Shown here: one piece after another, positions 17,443-27,309 of the stretch
How the letters are laid out: every line of letters begins with the position of its first letter
Numbering within the stretch: the first letter of the stretch is position 1
From: CAZDBA01 sp965224765
GTDB lineage: Bacteria > Planctomycetota > Planctomycetia > Pirellulales > Pirellulaceae
Direction of reading: 5' to 3'
Assembly: GCA_965224765.1 (NCBI GenBank)
Contig: CBDDAC010000023.1
Location: forward strand, 1 to 64,000
DNA length: 64,000 nucleotides
Notes under the pieces: model-generated
What the model saw: the letters and a program-made list of their open reading frames with translations, nothing else
Told to the model about the DNA's origin: nothing
The model's database searches: none
Position numbers and translations under genes: made by a program

Positions 17443-20400
17443 TCAAAAAGCAGATCGTGGCAGAACCAGCAATCTTCCATCTGCACCGCCAATGAAAACT
17501 TTGTCCGTCGTGAACAAAGGTGAGTGTTGTACCGGTTGTCCGAAATCGACTTCTTTTTGAACGTCCCCGGTTCCCAGATCGATTACCTTCATCGTCCCAC
17601 TTGCCAACGTCAACAAAATACTCTGGCCGCTGACAATCGGCTCGCCCGCCAATGAATCATTATTGAGTGGAAGAGACCAACGTTTCCCACTCAAATCCAG
17701 CCCAAAGGAAACCAACTCGCCTTGTTCGTTGGTGAACAAGAGCGAATCGCCAACAACCCATGGTCCAGCGACCAAATTCGATTCCAGTTTGACGCTTGCC
17801 TTTTCCGACAAACTTCCGTCCGTATTCCACGCGGTTAATACATTTGACTCGTCATTGCCGACCACCGCATAAGCCACATTTGATTGACATACGAAACCAC
17901 TGACCAACTCGCCGCTCAATTCCTGTTCAGCGACAAGTTCAAGACCTTGCCCATCTGCCTTCAACAAATAAACAATCCCTTCCTCTCGGCCAGCAATCAC
18001 CATGCTGTCTGACAAAACCGAAGGCGTCACCCAACGAGTCGGCACCCCGGCTCGTTTCGCCGGTTGGAACGGATTCCCTTTCATCCCGCCAGTCTTTGGC
18101 GAAAGAATCGCCATTTGACCACGCTTTCCTGATGCGACCAGGATTGAGTCTTTAAAACTGACAATTGGACAAGCCGCTTCCATGGGCAAGCGAGCCAAAA
18201 CCGTCGTTCCATCGGGCTGCACCACCAATACATCTCGTCTTCCTGCAGGTCCTACACAGACGTAGGAACCATTGTCCAAATCGAGAGCCTGTTCGAACTG
18301 GTAATCCTCAGCGACATCCGCTGACCAAACACCTCGGTCGGTGTATCCGACTCGAAACGCCGCCTCGTCAACAGGAAACAAATCGCCCTGACTGGAAACG
18401 ACCTGGACTTTTCCGTTTACTATTCTTGGCGAACCGGCAAACGCCGCGCCCAGATCTGTTCTCCAGATCTCCGTCATTGAGTCATCGTTCACTGCGGAAA
18501 TCGAAGTCATCGCCGAGTTGGCTCGACGACGAACATGAACCAGTGTATTGTCAAACCTTGAGACGGCACCCAGGAAAAAGTCACCAGGATTTGCCATCGT
18601 TTGACGCTTAAACTCGTTGATTTGCGACAATCGATAACGCTCGACACCCTTGCCCGCAATCCACAGCCGACTTCCTTCGGCTTGAACAAAGTTTCGGTCG
18701 CCTTTTCTGACCTCGAAAGACTGTTCGGAAACGGCATTGAGCGGAGCCTCTTCGCTGTCGATTTTATTCAATTCAAACAGTCGAAGATTACCCGTATCTG
18801 AAACTGCCAATACCCTACGCCCCATTCGGAATAATGGAGTGGAAATATGGCCGGTAGTGGCTCGCAGGACCGTTTGAGTCGCAAACAGCCCCAGTCCCGG
18901 ATCAACACCCTCGTCTTTGGATTGCATATAGACTTTGACATCGCAATAATCTGCTCCATTGACAGGAAGCAGCAAGTAGCCTGACCACTCATACACGGGT
19001 GCCGAAATGCTTCCCGGAGTGTGACCAACATACACCACCTCGCGACAGCTGAGATCCTCTGTACTCATCACATACATGTTGGAGTACTCACCCGGCTGAT
19101 ACAGCAAGGGATAGCGTGTTGACGCTGTCGGAGAGACACGAAGCTTCTTTTGCGGAAGTTCGGCGCTGGCAAATGAATCTCCTGTTGCGGTATCCAATCC
19201 GATAATTTTCCCCGTGTACGTCGATACAAAAATCTTGCCAACCGCCACTGTTGGCTGGCAAAACTCTTCGCCAATATCTGATCGCCAAATCAAACTTCCA
19301 TCACGGGCTTTGATTTTAAGAACCTGATGACGGCGTTGATCACTTACGATCAGCTCATCATGATTTTCCGGGTCCGCCCACTGAGGTTCATAAGACGCCT
19401 CAAACCCCATAAAGCGATTCCAGAGAATGGTCCCGTCTCCAACATCCACACCGTAGAGCACACCATCGGCAAGAACAGGAATGACTTCACCTTTCAATCC
19501 GCCGATTGCGTTGCCTTCGCGACGCGCGACAACCACCTGTGATTCCACCAAAGATTCGAAGTCGTCCGTTTCTCCACTGATGCTAATTTCGGCATCTTTT
19601 ACCAACTCTACTTCTTTGACACTCACGGCCTTCATCAGCGTGCGCAAGTCTTCCCGCGTGCCCAAATCGGAGTACTTCCTGAGCAATAAATTGTATTCCC
19701 GAAACGCTTTGTCAGTTTCCCCTGCGTCGGTTAACTCCCCGATCTTGCCCTGCGTCAACGCATAGACTTCTTCCTTGGTAATCGCATCACGCAGCCGCCT
19801 GACATTATCATTGATTTCATCTATTTGTTTTGCAACGAAGGCCTCTTTCCGAATGCTCCCTGACAGATAACGACTGTCATTCACAATCGCCGAAGCATTT
19901 TCAGCAATCGCAAGATACTCTTTCAAAACCTCAGTCGACGTAGATAGGTCCACACTTTTGGCGACTTGAGTGACCTCTAGAGCCGAACCGGGTAGGAAAA
20001 TCCCCAAATCACCTCTCAGATCGCCAAAAGCTTCTTCCTCGCAAACATCGGGAAGATGCTTATCGGCGAGCTTGAGCACCTCTGAATAATTGCTTGATTC
20101 CCAAGCCGCAGCCAGAAAACAGTGAACAATTCGAACTCTCCAAGCACTCGCCTTTTCATGCCGCGGACTCGACTCCAAGAGCTTTTCCGTTTTTGAGACC
20201 GCATCCAGATAGGCACGCTTTTGATAACTCTCTTCGGCAACCTTCTGAAGCTCTTCAATAGTTTGACCGCCTACAGCGATGTACAGGACAGCTCCCATAA
20301 TCAACAGGAATCCAAGCACACCAAAGCCGATATAAAGCCACTTGGTTGCCCATTGATCTCGGTTGTCACGTTTCCCTGCAAAGCTGGAAAGGGTTTTTGT

Positions 20401-20967
20401 GGGTGCCGCAGGATCGTTAGTTGCGGCACTGTCAAATCCACCACCTGCAAGAGGATCACCCAGCATTGCAGCGGCGCCCAGAGGATCGGCCTGATAGCTC
20501 GGAACTGCGGGCTCCGGCACGGCCTCAACCAACTCCTCTTGTCCAGCAACATTTTGGTTGACAACAATCTCTTCGATTTCATCTCCGACGTCTTGCAAAT
20601 CCTGACGAGTCATCTGGGGACTCACCACGACTTTCTCAATGACGTCTTCAACGTCATCTTGTCCGGGATTGAGATTCGTCAGATCGTCCGTGTCGTAGCT
20701 TTTTTCTTCCGGAACATTGACAACGATATCATCGAGTTGAGCGGGCTCGTCGTCTTCTACCGTCACCTCAACAACGTCCTCCATCTCCTGAAGAAGCTTG
20801 GCTGCTTGTGCTTTGGTAATCTGTTCCTTCTTAACCAGAAAGTTAAGAATTCCTTTGGGTTTTACATTCTTCTCTGGATCATCGATTTCACGGCGAATTT
20901 TCTGCAAGACACGGTCTTCAACCAGTCCCATCTCAGCGATTCGATCTACCAATTGCCTAACGGACAT
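17443..20967 (-). CDS. membrane-anchored PQQ-like beta-propeller protein
   Basis: A 1174-residue protein. The N-terminal 65 residues (LVDRIAEMGLVED..., GILNFLVKKEQITKAQAAKLL) resemble the small helical module found before type II/IV ATPases. An acidic linker follows, then one membrane helix (about 210-232) and a helical region with tetratricopeptide character (235-450). From about 470 to the end it has PQQ-type beta-propeller blades with GTILWNRFMG, DGSLIWRSDIGEEF and GKIIGLDTATGD; no PQQ-ligand set was verified. It is placed directly after three ExbD genes in the same orientation. Confidence 0.8.
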   Translation of the reverse strand: MSVRQLVDRIAEMGLVEDRVLQKIRREIDDPEKNVKPKGILNFLVKKEQITKAQAAKLLQEMEDVVEVTVEDDEPAQLDDIVVNVPEEKSYDTDDLTNLNPGQDDVEDVIEKVVVSPQMTRQDLQDVGDEIEEIVVNQNVAGQEELVEAVPEPAVPSYQADPLGAAAMLGDPLAGGGFDSAATNDPAAPTKTLSSFAGKRDNRDQWATKWLYIGFGVLGFLLIMGAVLYIAVGGQTIEELQKVAEESYQKRAYLDAVSKTEKLLESSPRHEKASAWRVRIVHCFLAAAWESSNYSEVLKLADKHLPDVCEEEAFGDLRGDLGIFLPGSALEVTQVAKSVDLSTSTEVLKEYLAIAENASAIVNDSRYLSGSIRKEAFVAKQIDEINDNVRRLRDAITKEEVYALTQGKIGELTDAGETDKAFREYNLLLRKYSDLGTREDLRTLMKAVSVKEVELVKDAEISISGETDDFESLVESQVVVARREGNAIGGLKGEVIPVLADGVLYGVDVGDGTILWNRFMGFEASYEPQWADPENHDELIVSDQRRHQVLKIKARDGSLIWRSDIGEEFCQPTVAVGKIFVSTYTGKIIGLDTATGDSFASAELPQKKLRVSPTASTRYPLLYQPGEYSNMYVMSTEDLSCREVVYVGHTPGSISAPVYEWSGYLLLPVNGADYCDVKVYMQSKDEGVDPGLGLFATQTVLRATTGHISTPLFRMGRRVLAVSDTGNLRLFELNKIDSEEAPLNAVSEQSFEVRKGDRNFVQAEGSRLWIAGKGVERYRLSQINEFKRQTMANPGDFFLGAVSRFDNTLVHVRRRANSAMTSISAVNDDSMTEIWRTDLGAAFAGSPRIVNGKVQVVSSQGDLFPVDEAAFRVGYTDRGVWSADVAEDYQFEQALDLDNGSYVCVGPAGRRDVLVVQPDGTTVLARLPMEAACPIVSFKDSILVASGKRGQMAILSPKTGGMKGNPFQPAKRAGVPTRWVTPSVLSDSMVIAGREEGIVYLLKADGQGLELVAEQELSGELVSGFVCQSNVAYAVVGNDESNVLTAWNTDGSLSEKASVKLESNLVAGPWVVGDSLLFTNEQGELVSFGLDLSGKRWSLPLNNDSLAGEPIVSGQSILLTLASGTMKVIDLGTGDVQKEVDFGQPVQHSPLFTTDKVFIGGADGRLLVLPRSAF

Positions 20968-21011
20968 TTATTATCTTTCGTGTTTCAAACAAGCTTCAAA
21001 AACGAAGTTAT

Positions 21012-21428
21012 CTACTTGTATGGATTGACTTTAATTCGGCCCAGACCAACGCATCGGCTGGCATCACAGACCTGAACAACCGCGCTATGATGTGAATTCA
21101 CATGAGCATCGATTGTTGTCACCTCAACGTTATTTTCGGTCAATGCATGACGGAGGGCATCACGCAATTCTCGTGGTGTATTCACCGTTTCTTCGACGCC
21201 ATCGGCTTCGACAATAAATTGATCATGCTCATCCACAATCACTCGTACCGATTTTTTTGGCGGAATATCGTTCGTTGGCTCGCTGCTGGCCAACTCAGCA
21301 GGTTCAGTGTTGATCGCTTGTGTCGTGACAAAGGAGGCGGTTACGACGAAGAAGATCAGTAACAGAAACGTGACATCAACCATGGAAGTCAAGTCATTGG
21401 ATTCATGGACATTGGATAACTTCTTCAT
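21012..21428 (-). CDS. ExbD/TolR biopolymer transport protein
   Basis: A 138-residue ExbD/TolR-type protein: short cytoplasmic N-terminus, one membrane helix opening with the conserved Asp (SMVDVTFLLLIFFVVTASF), then a periplasmic domain. ATG 21428 overlaps the stop of the preceding exbD by one base and has GAGGAGG eight bases upstream. ExbD subunits sit inside the ExbB/TolQ pentamer, and the Asp carries protons. It is one of three adjacent copies, more divergent in its periplasmic part. Confidence 0.88.
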   Translation of the reverse strand: MKKLSNVHESNDLTSMVDVTFLLLIFFVVTASFVTTQAINTEPAELASSEPTNDIPPKKSVRVIVDEHDQFIVEADGVEETVNTPRELRDALRHALTENNVEVTTIDAHVNSHHSAVVQVCDASRCVGLGRIKVNPYK

Positions 21429-22090
21429 CAAAAATCCTCCTCGGTGGTGCGCATTTCAATCCTTTCAATCTGGGCAGCCATCGCAGCATCGTAGGCTGCG
21501 ACCACTTTTTCATGCCGACAACTGGTATGCGCCGTGATGATCAATCGTTTCGCATTGAGCGAGTTCTTCGCGTCACTGACTTTGGCGCGCATGTCACGCA
21601 CCGTCGGCGCCTCCTCTTCCTCGGAGTCCCGGCTGGTGACGTAAAACGTGTTGGTCTGATCGATAATGACTTCAACGTAGTCATCTTCATCTTCAGTATC
21701 CACAATTGGATTGGTACTTGGGTCATCCGTCTGCGAGGGCGGTTGCTCAATCGACTTCTGCAGAGTGAACGACGCAGTGACCATAAAGAAAATCAACAAG
21801 AGAAACGTCACGTCGACCATGGGAGTCATATCCATGTCGTCGTCTTCGCTCTCAATCTTTCCCCGGAATTGAATATCCGGATCGTCGTCTTCTTCCTCTT
21901 CCTCGAACCCGCGCCAAGCCATTTGCTTGTATTTCTCATCCGGGTTGGAGGTTGGTTTTTTGTGATCGATATTGGTGAAATTGGCCGCCGGGCGAACACC
22001 ATCCTTGTTTTTACCTGCCATCGCTCCTGTGGGAGCCGCAAGTCCGAACTCGTCTGGGTTTTGATTCTTCTTTTTCTTTTTCTTGGACAT
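21428..22090 (-). CDS. ExbD/TolR biopolymer transport protein with long N-terminus
   Basis: A 220-residue ExbD/TolR homologue whose cytoplasmic N-terminus is unusually long (about 85 residues), Lys-rich at the start (SKKKKKKNQNP) and acidic just before the helix (EEEEEDDDPD). The helix carries the conserved Asp (TPMVDVTFLLLIFFMVTASF). The charged tail could serve as a docking segment. Its ATG overlaps the stop of the first exbD by one base. Confidence 0.88.
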   Translation of the reverse strand: MSKKKKKKNQNPDEFGLAAPTGAMAGKNKDGVRPAANFTNIDHKKPTSNPDEKYKQMAWRGFEEEEEDDDPDIQFRGKIESEDDDMDMTPMVDVTFLLLIFFMVTASFTLQKSIEQPPSQTDDPSTNPIVDTEDEDDYVEVIIDQTNTFYVTSRDSEEEEAPTVRDMRAKVSDAKNSLNAKRLIITAHTSCRHEKVVAAYDAAMAAQIERIEMRTTEEDF

Positions 22091-22575
22091 TAGTTTTTCG
22101 ACTCCACTCCGACAAAAAGCTTTCTGGAACGAGCCAACTCAGACCCACTGGCACCTTTCTTGGCAATCTCGATGGCTTTGGTTATCACTTCCCCCTCACC
22201 CTTGATTAGCACCGCTTCCAATTTCGGATGGCTCGAGAATTCGTTTTCCACATAATCAGCAATCTCAGCTTCCTGATCGGTCGGCTCGCCATCTGCCACC
22301 TGATCTTCTTTTTCCTTCGACCGACCTTTAAAGATCTTGTAAGAGTCAGGAGTATCACCCTTAATAACAACCAACACGACACAATTCCGGTCGGGAATAC
22401 TCGTGCCAAATTGGGCTTCCGGAAGTGCCACAGCCATTTGTGGGTCCATTTTGGAAACCATCACAAAAAACGCCAAAAGCAGAAACGTGATATCGATCAT
22501 GGGCGTAATGTCCATCTCAGCATCTTCATCACGCCGCGTGTTCTTGCGAATATCGAATTCTTCTTCTTTTGCCAT
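22090..22575 (-). CDS. ExbD/TolR biopolymer transport protein
   Basis: A 161-residue ExbD/TolR homologue: charged N-terminus, membrane helix with the conserved Asp (ITPMIDITFLLLAFFVMVSKM), periplasmic domain ending SRKLFVGVE. It is the first of three tandem exbD genes, about 70 bases downstream of the TolQ-type gene on the minus strand. Together they form a proton-driven envelope motor with three different ExbD subunits. Confidence 0.88.
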   Translation of the reverse strand: MAKEEEFDIRKNTRRDEDAEMDITPMIDITFLLLAFFVMVSKMDPQMAVALPEAQFGTSIPDRNCVVLVVIKGDTPDSYKIFKGRSKEKEDQVADGEPTDQEAEIADYVENEFSSHPKLEAVLIKGEGEVITKAIEIAKKGASGSELARSRKLFVGVESKN

Positions 22576-22648
22576 AACTACTCTGCCCCACTCTCAAACC
22601 GTCTATAGACTTCCAGCCCATTTTGCCACGCAGGAAAACGCCTGTCGT

Positions 22649-23293
22649 CTAACTGCTAACGGGATGACGGATCGTTGCTTCCTTGAAAATCTCAAGGAAT
22701 TGATTCACACCGTAGGCGACAAGGTCTTCCATCTTTTTGATTTTAATATTGATAAACGCAACCGCCAAAACCAGAGGAATCGCAATCGCCAATCCACAGG
22801 CAGTCGTAATCAGTGCAAACATAATATCGTTCGCCAGGGCTTGAGCCTGAACTTGGTCACTACCCGCAAGCTTTCCAAACGCACCCATCATCCCGAGAAC
22901 GGTACCCAACAGTCCGACCATCGGAGCGGCTTTGATGACGGTGATTACCCAACTCAAGCGGTGCTCCAAATCCTGAAGTACATCACGTTGGAATCGGTCG
23001 GCGACCAACTGTTTGATTTTGGGGAAACTCAAGCGGCGGTTTTCCAATGCCAACTGCGAAAGCTGACATATTGCACGACGATCACCTTCACACACATCGG
23101 TTGCCGACTCGTATTCCCCACGCGAAAGTGGTTCTTCCAAGGCTTCAAGGAACATCCGTTGCTGCTCTTCGCCAACAAACTGTTTTTGTTTGACCCGGGT
23201 GTAAACCATCACGACGCAGTACGCTCCCCACAGCGCAATGAGAAACATAAAGCAGTAAATAACGTTGCCCAGAATCCAAAAAACACTATCCAT
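22649..23293 (-). CDS. MotA/TolQ/ExbB proton channel protein
   Basis: A 214-residue TolQ/ExbB-type channel subunit with three membrane helices (about 3-25, 95-125 and 140-170). The family core is plain: WVITVIKAAPMVGLLGTVLGMMGAF and ALITTACGLAIAIPLVLAVAFIN. It couples the proton gradient to force on envelope partners through ExbD. The three exbD genes that follow are its likely partners. Confidence 0.9.
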   Translation of the reverse strand: MDSVFWILGNVIYCFMFLIALWGAYCVVMVYTRVKQKQFVGEEQQRMFLEALEEPLSRGEYESATDVCEGDRRAICQLSQLALENRRLSFPKIKQLVADRFQRDVLQDLEHRLSWVITVIKAAPMVGLLGTVLGMMGAFGKLAGSDQVQAQALANDIMFALITTACGLAIAIPLVLAVAFINIKIKKMEDLVAYGVNQFLEIFKEATIRHPVSS

Positions 23294-23502
23294 TTTCGTA
23301 TATTACTTTCATTCGTGTTAAAACAACGAATCCCAATTGACCAAATCAACTTGCGGAACTCGCGTATCATATTCGGAGGCCACCCATCAATCATTTTCAA
23401 TCACATTATGATTGACGAGGGAAATAAAATAAGTAGCCAAAAAGGCGAAGAACTGAGTAACACAAAATTTTTATGAACTTCGCCTAGCAGCAAAAAATCC
23501 GA

Positions 23503-24390
23503 TCAACGGCGACGAAATTCAACCTTGCTCACTTTGAACTTGAAACCACCACCCGCTTCTTCGATCTGAAAGTACGTTCGCCGTACTTCAGGAAGCGTTC
23601 GCCCCACGGAATTGAGATACTCACCTTCGACTTGTCGAAGAATCCCTCGTGTTGCGTCCGGATAAAACTGGACCGTATTGCGTCCATCCATACTCACCCC
23701 TGCCTTCCTTACCAGCCTTGCATCCCACTGCTGCAGCTTTCTTTTCTCATGAGCAAAATAAATCGCCTTTTTCTCCGTGGCTCGATCCGAAGGTATCACC
23801 TTCAAGGCCCCTCCCGCGTCACGAACTCGATCAATGTCATTGGAGTTAATACTCACCGCGCCAATATCGATATTGAAAAAACTCAATTGCTCTGCGTATG
23901 AATTGATGTCGGAAGATTTGTATTCAATCTTCCAACGTTTGTCTTCAGGAATGACGTCGCCACCCCCGGTACCTTCACCACCATCAATCGAGCCACGTCC
24001 GCGGCCCGATCCCATAACTTCTGAGTCGCCATCGACCGCTTCCAGATTGGCCCTGACCGAGGAAACCGCGTCAGTGACCGCTTCCAATGCGTCTTTTAAG
24101 ACAGGCTCTTCTACTTCGGGAAATTCTTCGACTCCCGGCTCAAGAACATCGTCCTCATACCCTTCAGGTTTCTCATCACCATAGGGTTGCTCGTAGGCCT
24201 GAATCCCCGTCGACTCACTTTTGAATTCCAAAATGGTCGTCAACCAGATCAAAAACAACATCGTCGTCAAGAATCCAACCAAGGCGATAGAAGAAACCAA
24301 CGCGCCGTTGAGAATGTCATAGCGAGACACCGCAGTTTCGACATTCACTTTAGGGCTGATGCCCGATTCAATTGAGGAATCGCTACTCAT
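23503..24390 (-). CDS. anchored periplasmic protein, paralogue of the next gene
   Basis: A 295-residue protein: short cytoplasmic N-terminus, one membrane helix (about 30-52), an acidic Glu/Pro linker, a Gly-rich patch (GSGRGRGSIDGGEGTGGG, about 150), then a globular domain. I start at ATG 24390, with AGAGG upstream and two bases after the preceding stop. The domain shares the pattern 'W-I-Y + S-I-Y-QL-FF-I-GAVS' and a similar C-terminus (FKFKVSKVEF) with the neighbouring 281-residue protein, so the two are paralogues. No family name is known to me. Its place beside TolQ/ExbD suggests a periplasmic partner. Confidence 0.72.
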   Translation of the reverse strand: MSSDSSIESGISPKVNVETAVSRYDILNGALVSSIALVGFLTTMLFLIWLTTILEFKSESTGIQAYEQPYGDEKPEGYEDDVLEPGVEEFPEVEEPVLKDALEAVTDAVSSVRANLEAVDGDSEVMGSGRGRGSIDGGEGTGGGDVIPEDKRWKIEYKSSDINSYAEQLSFFNIDIGAVSINSNDIDRVRDAGGALKVIPSDRATEKKAIYFAHEKRKLQQWDARLVRKAGVSMDGRNTVQFYPDATRGILRQVEGEYLNSVGRTLPEVRRTYFQIEEAGGGFKFKVSKVEFRRR

Positions 24391-24392
24391 AG

Positions 24393-25238
24393 TTACTGAA
24401 CCTCTCCACTTTCTGTGAATTCCATCTTCGCGACACGAATCTTCCATCCGTCGCTTTTTGGAACCAGTTCAAATCGAGTCAACTTGACTTCATTCAATTT
24501 CCTGGATTGACTGGATAAGTAGTTTAACTCAGCGTTCCCCATTTGGGCAGTAATCTGTTCCGGGAAAAGATGAACCAACTCAAAATCAAAATCCAGATTA
24601 TGCCCGCGGAGCAATTCGCGATCCCACACCTTCAACTGGCGTTGTTTGTGGGCAAAAAACACGGTTTCCTGCTCAATAGACCGACTGGAATCCAGCAGTT
24701 TCCGCTCTCCAGAAAGCTGGCTGACTCGTACAATTCGGTTATCCGTCAGTGAAACCACCCCCAACTCAATCCCAAAAAAATCAAGCTGTCTTGTATATTG
24801 GTCGAGCGAGTCTACTTCATAGTAAATCTCCCAATTCCGTACCGAACCACCAGGAATTGGGTGCGGTTTCCCTGGTCGCCGAGTGGTACTGAACCTGTCA
24901 CGACCATCCATTCCTCCGGCGATCACCTTAGAAACCAGGTCAGTCGTTGCCGACACATTTTTCAGCAGATCCTCGAAACGGCGACGCTCGACATCGTCCT
25001 CAACAAAATCCTCGGTCATCTCCTGATCCTGAGGCACCGTGTACGGCGGGCAAATAATTAATATCGGCCCCGTGGGCGGGATTTGTGGCGAGGGTTGGTA
25101 TTCGCCGAACATCCACATCGCAAACAATCCGCAAACGACGAACCCGCAAACCCCAAGGGCCGAATACAAAAAGGAATTGACTCGATCATAGGTAGTTGTC
25201 TTGAGCAGCACTGGCGCGCTCACCAATTTCTCATTCAT
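24393..25238 (-). CDS. anchored periplasmic protein, paralogue of the previous gene
   Basis: A 281-residue protein with one membrane helix (about 25-45) and a periplasmic domain. Shared blocks with its downstream neighbour are NWEIYYEVDSLDQYTRQLDFFGIELGVVSL, HKQRQLKVWDRELL and a final WKIRVAKMEF. The duplication and the conserved order imply two related subunits of the same envelope machine. It begins 14 bases after the stop of the terpene-cyclase-fold protein. Confidence 0.72.
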   Translation of the reverse strand: MNEKLVSAPVLLKTTTYDRVNSFLYSALGVCGFVVCGLFAMWMFGEYQPSPQIPPTGPILIICPPYTVPQDQEMTEDFVEDDVERRRFEDLLKNVSATTDLVSKVIAGGMDGRDRFSTTRRPGKPHPIPGGSVRNWEIYYEVDSLDQYTRQLDFFGIELGVVSLTDNRIVRVSQLSGERKLLDSSRSIEQETVFFAHKQRQLKVWDRELLRGHNLDFDFELVHLFPEQITAQMGNAELNYLSSQSRKLNEVKLTRFELVPKSDGWKIRVAKMEFTESGEVQ

Positions 25239-25252
25239 CAGAAAACCTTTCG

Positions 25253-26971
25253 CTAGTCAAGAAGTTTGCCATCCGGATTCACTCCCAAATACCAGTTCGA
25301 CCATTGCTCTTTGAGCGCGGCAAAATCAGCATCGTTAGCATTTAGGGGCAGCTGTATGGAATCGACCTTTCGGCTGATCAATCGCAACCCATTGTGAGCC
25401 TCAACTCGCACTTCACGCTCTGGATCACCCAAGGCGTAAATCAGCGCCGGCGCGTTTTCAATATCCTGAATTCCCGCCAAGAGCTTTACGGCAATCCTAC
25501 GCCGCTGATAACTCTTATGGGCCAACATCCCACGCAGAAAAGCGACCTGCTCATTTCGAGATTTGTTATCGTTGGCTGCCATTTCTCCGATGGCTGCAGA
25601 CATTGCCTCGGCGACCAAATCCAGATCCTCGTCCGCGCCTTCACTTTTCAAAATGGTCATCACGTCCTGAACGCCTTTGATCGCATCGCGGCTGGTCACA
25701 GTCCCGTTTGGGTTGAAATGAATCGGCTTGTCTTCTTCGAACCCCTGATTTCCTCTGACGAATCCCTCTCCGCCTTCTGACACCAACACCTCACTGGCGC
25801 GAACCAGGAACATTACGGCAAACGCTGTGTTGGTGTACTCTTCTTCCTGAGCGCCTTCACCGGTCCCCCAACTACCATCTGGATTTTGGACACGGAACAA
25901 ATACTTTACCCCCTGGTCATACCAAGTAGGAATTTCTTTGACTTCGCCTTCCGACGTCTCACGGAAAAAGGCATAACGCTCCAAAGCATAAAGATAATAG
26001 TAATTCCAATTGTCGACATCTACGGCCCAATTGGCGGCCAACCATTTGTTAGCACGATCTTTAACCGCATCGAGTTTGCCGCGATCAAAACTAATCAGAG
26101 GACCTGTTTTTTGGGTCGTTCCTTCTTTAGGAGGGACGTAGATGGATACTGATGGCGGCAAGTCCAAACCAACCAGCTGGTTCGCCGCATGATGCTTGCG
26201 ACCGTTGGGCGTCAACTGAAGATAGTCGCCCAGCAGATAGACCGTACTCAAGCCCGAACAATGAATCGAGTGAGTGAAGACCAGATTTCCGCCAGGACTG
26301 TAGGAACCGCCAATCAGGTTCATCAGGTAATACCATGAACCTGAATCCTGCTGCATGTTACAAAGCCAATCCAGAGTGTCTCTGCCAACCTCAGGAGGGA
26401 CCTCAAATCCATGGGCTTTCGCGACCCACAGTGCTAGTGCGACATATTGAGTCTGTGAGGTATCGCCGGTCGCCGATTGGTTCCAGTAACCGAATCCACC
26501 GTCCTGATTCTGTCGATTCTGGATCGCATCCAATAGGATGTTGATTTCACGTGAGTATTTTTCGGCATCACAGGAGCAGTAAAGAATAATCGCCAAACTA
26601 GGCGCATAATGCGATTTATGTTTTGGAAACCGCTCCATCCACCCGTTGGCTTTTTCCAAAGCATGGACAACGACCGGATGATCCCGCGGAACAACTTCAT
26701 CGTAGCGCTTCGAATGCTCGATCGTTGCGATGCCGGCAAGGATTGCCATCCCCGTGTCCGTTGAAAGTTCCTTCGCAAGAAACTCAACTCCACGAGTTGC
26801 AGCAGCCTTTACATCCTCATGATAGGGTGTGTACTCAACTTGAGCAGTGAGAATTTGATGCGAAAAACACACCAATCCTAAAACTGACAGGATGATTTTG
26901 AGTTTGGAGAAAGCCAAACGCAAAAGTGAATGTTGGTTGAATGAACTCAACCCAGATAAACGGATTTCCAT
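25253..26971 (-). CDS. exported alpha/alpha-barrel (prenyltransferase/squalene-oxidase repeat) and HEAT protein
   Basis: A 572-residue exported protein; the signal region is LKIILSVLGLVCFSHQILTAQ. Residues about 50-410 carry repeats of the squalene-cyclase/prenyltransferase alpha-toroid type (NQDGGFGYWNQSATGDTSQTQYVALALWVAKAHG, DSGSWYYLM, NPDGSWGTGEG). No catalytic DxDD or zinc motif was seen, so it is probably a binding fold. Residues about 470-545 look like HEAT repeats (ALIYALGDPEREVRVEAHNGLRLI). It is the first gene of the minus-strand run through the two paralogues to TolQ. Confidence 0.82.
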   Translation of the reverse strand: MEIRLSGLSSFNQHSLLRLAFSKLKIILSVLGLVCFSHQILTAQVEYTPYHEDVKAAATRGVEFLAKELSTDTGMAILAGIATIEHSKRYDEVVPRDHPVVVHALEKANGWMERFPKHKSHYAPSLAIILYCSCDAEKYSREINILLDAIQNRQNQDGGFGYWNQSATGDTSQTQYVALALWVAKAHGFEVPPEVGRDTLDWLCNMQQDSGSWYYLMNLIGGSYSPGGNLVFTHSIHCSGLSTVYLLGDYLQLTPNGRKHHAANQLVGLDLPPSVSIYVPPKEGTTQKTGPLISFDRGKLDAVKDRANKWLAANWAVDVDNWNYYYLYALERYAFFRETSEGEVKEIPTWYDQGVKYLFRVQNPDGSWGTGEGAQEEEYTNTAFAVMFLVRASEVLVSEGGEGFVRGNQGFEEDKPIHFNPNGTVTSRDAIKGVQDVMTILKSEGADEDLDLVAEAMSAAIGEMAANDNKSRNEQVAFLRGMLAHKSYQRRRIAVKLLAGIQDIENAPALIYALGDPEREVRVEAHNGLRLISRKVDSIQLPLNANDADFAALKEQWSNWYLGVNPDGKLLD

Positions 26972-27236
26972 TTCAGACGCCCCATAACGACATACAGATT
27001 CCCATAGCAGACAATAATATGGACGAGGCGTGTCCGTAGTACAAGGTAATTATCGGCAGACCAAAAGTCAATCTGTGCAGTTTGCGATTATATTTAGGAG
27101 TTGTACGAGAATGTTTGTTTAGAGGTTGATGAATTGCAGCAATCTCGGCATAATCGCCCCTTCCACAAAATTAGTTTACTGTGGACAATTCGTTTATGAC
27201 GAAGTGAAGAACGACCCTTTCGAGGTACGTTACTCT

Positions 27237-27309
27237 GGTCAGGTAGCTCAGTTGGTAGAGCAATGGACTGAAAATCCATGTGTCGGCGGTTCGAACCCGC
27301 CCCTGACCA
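27237..27309 (+). tRNA. tRNA-Phe (GAA)
   Basis: A complete 73-base cloverleaf: acceptor GGTCAGG/CCTGACC (27237-27243 with 27302-27308), D arm GCTC...GAGC, anticodon stem ATGGA/TCCAT with loop CTGAAAA giving anticodon GAA, T arm GGCGG-TTCGAAC-CCGCC, discriminator A at 27309. CCA is not encoded. Confidence 0.96.

Noticed and set aside
20221..21075. A 284-residue plus-strand frame opposite the propeller and exbD genes
   Set aside because: It is the antisense shadow of strongly supported minus-strand genes with clear domains.
22403..23476. A 357-residue plus-strand frame opposite exbD and tolQ
   Set aside because: It runs antisense through the TolQ core motifs; the minus-strand gene explains the sequence.
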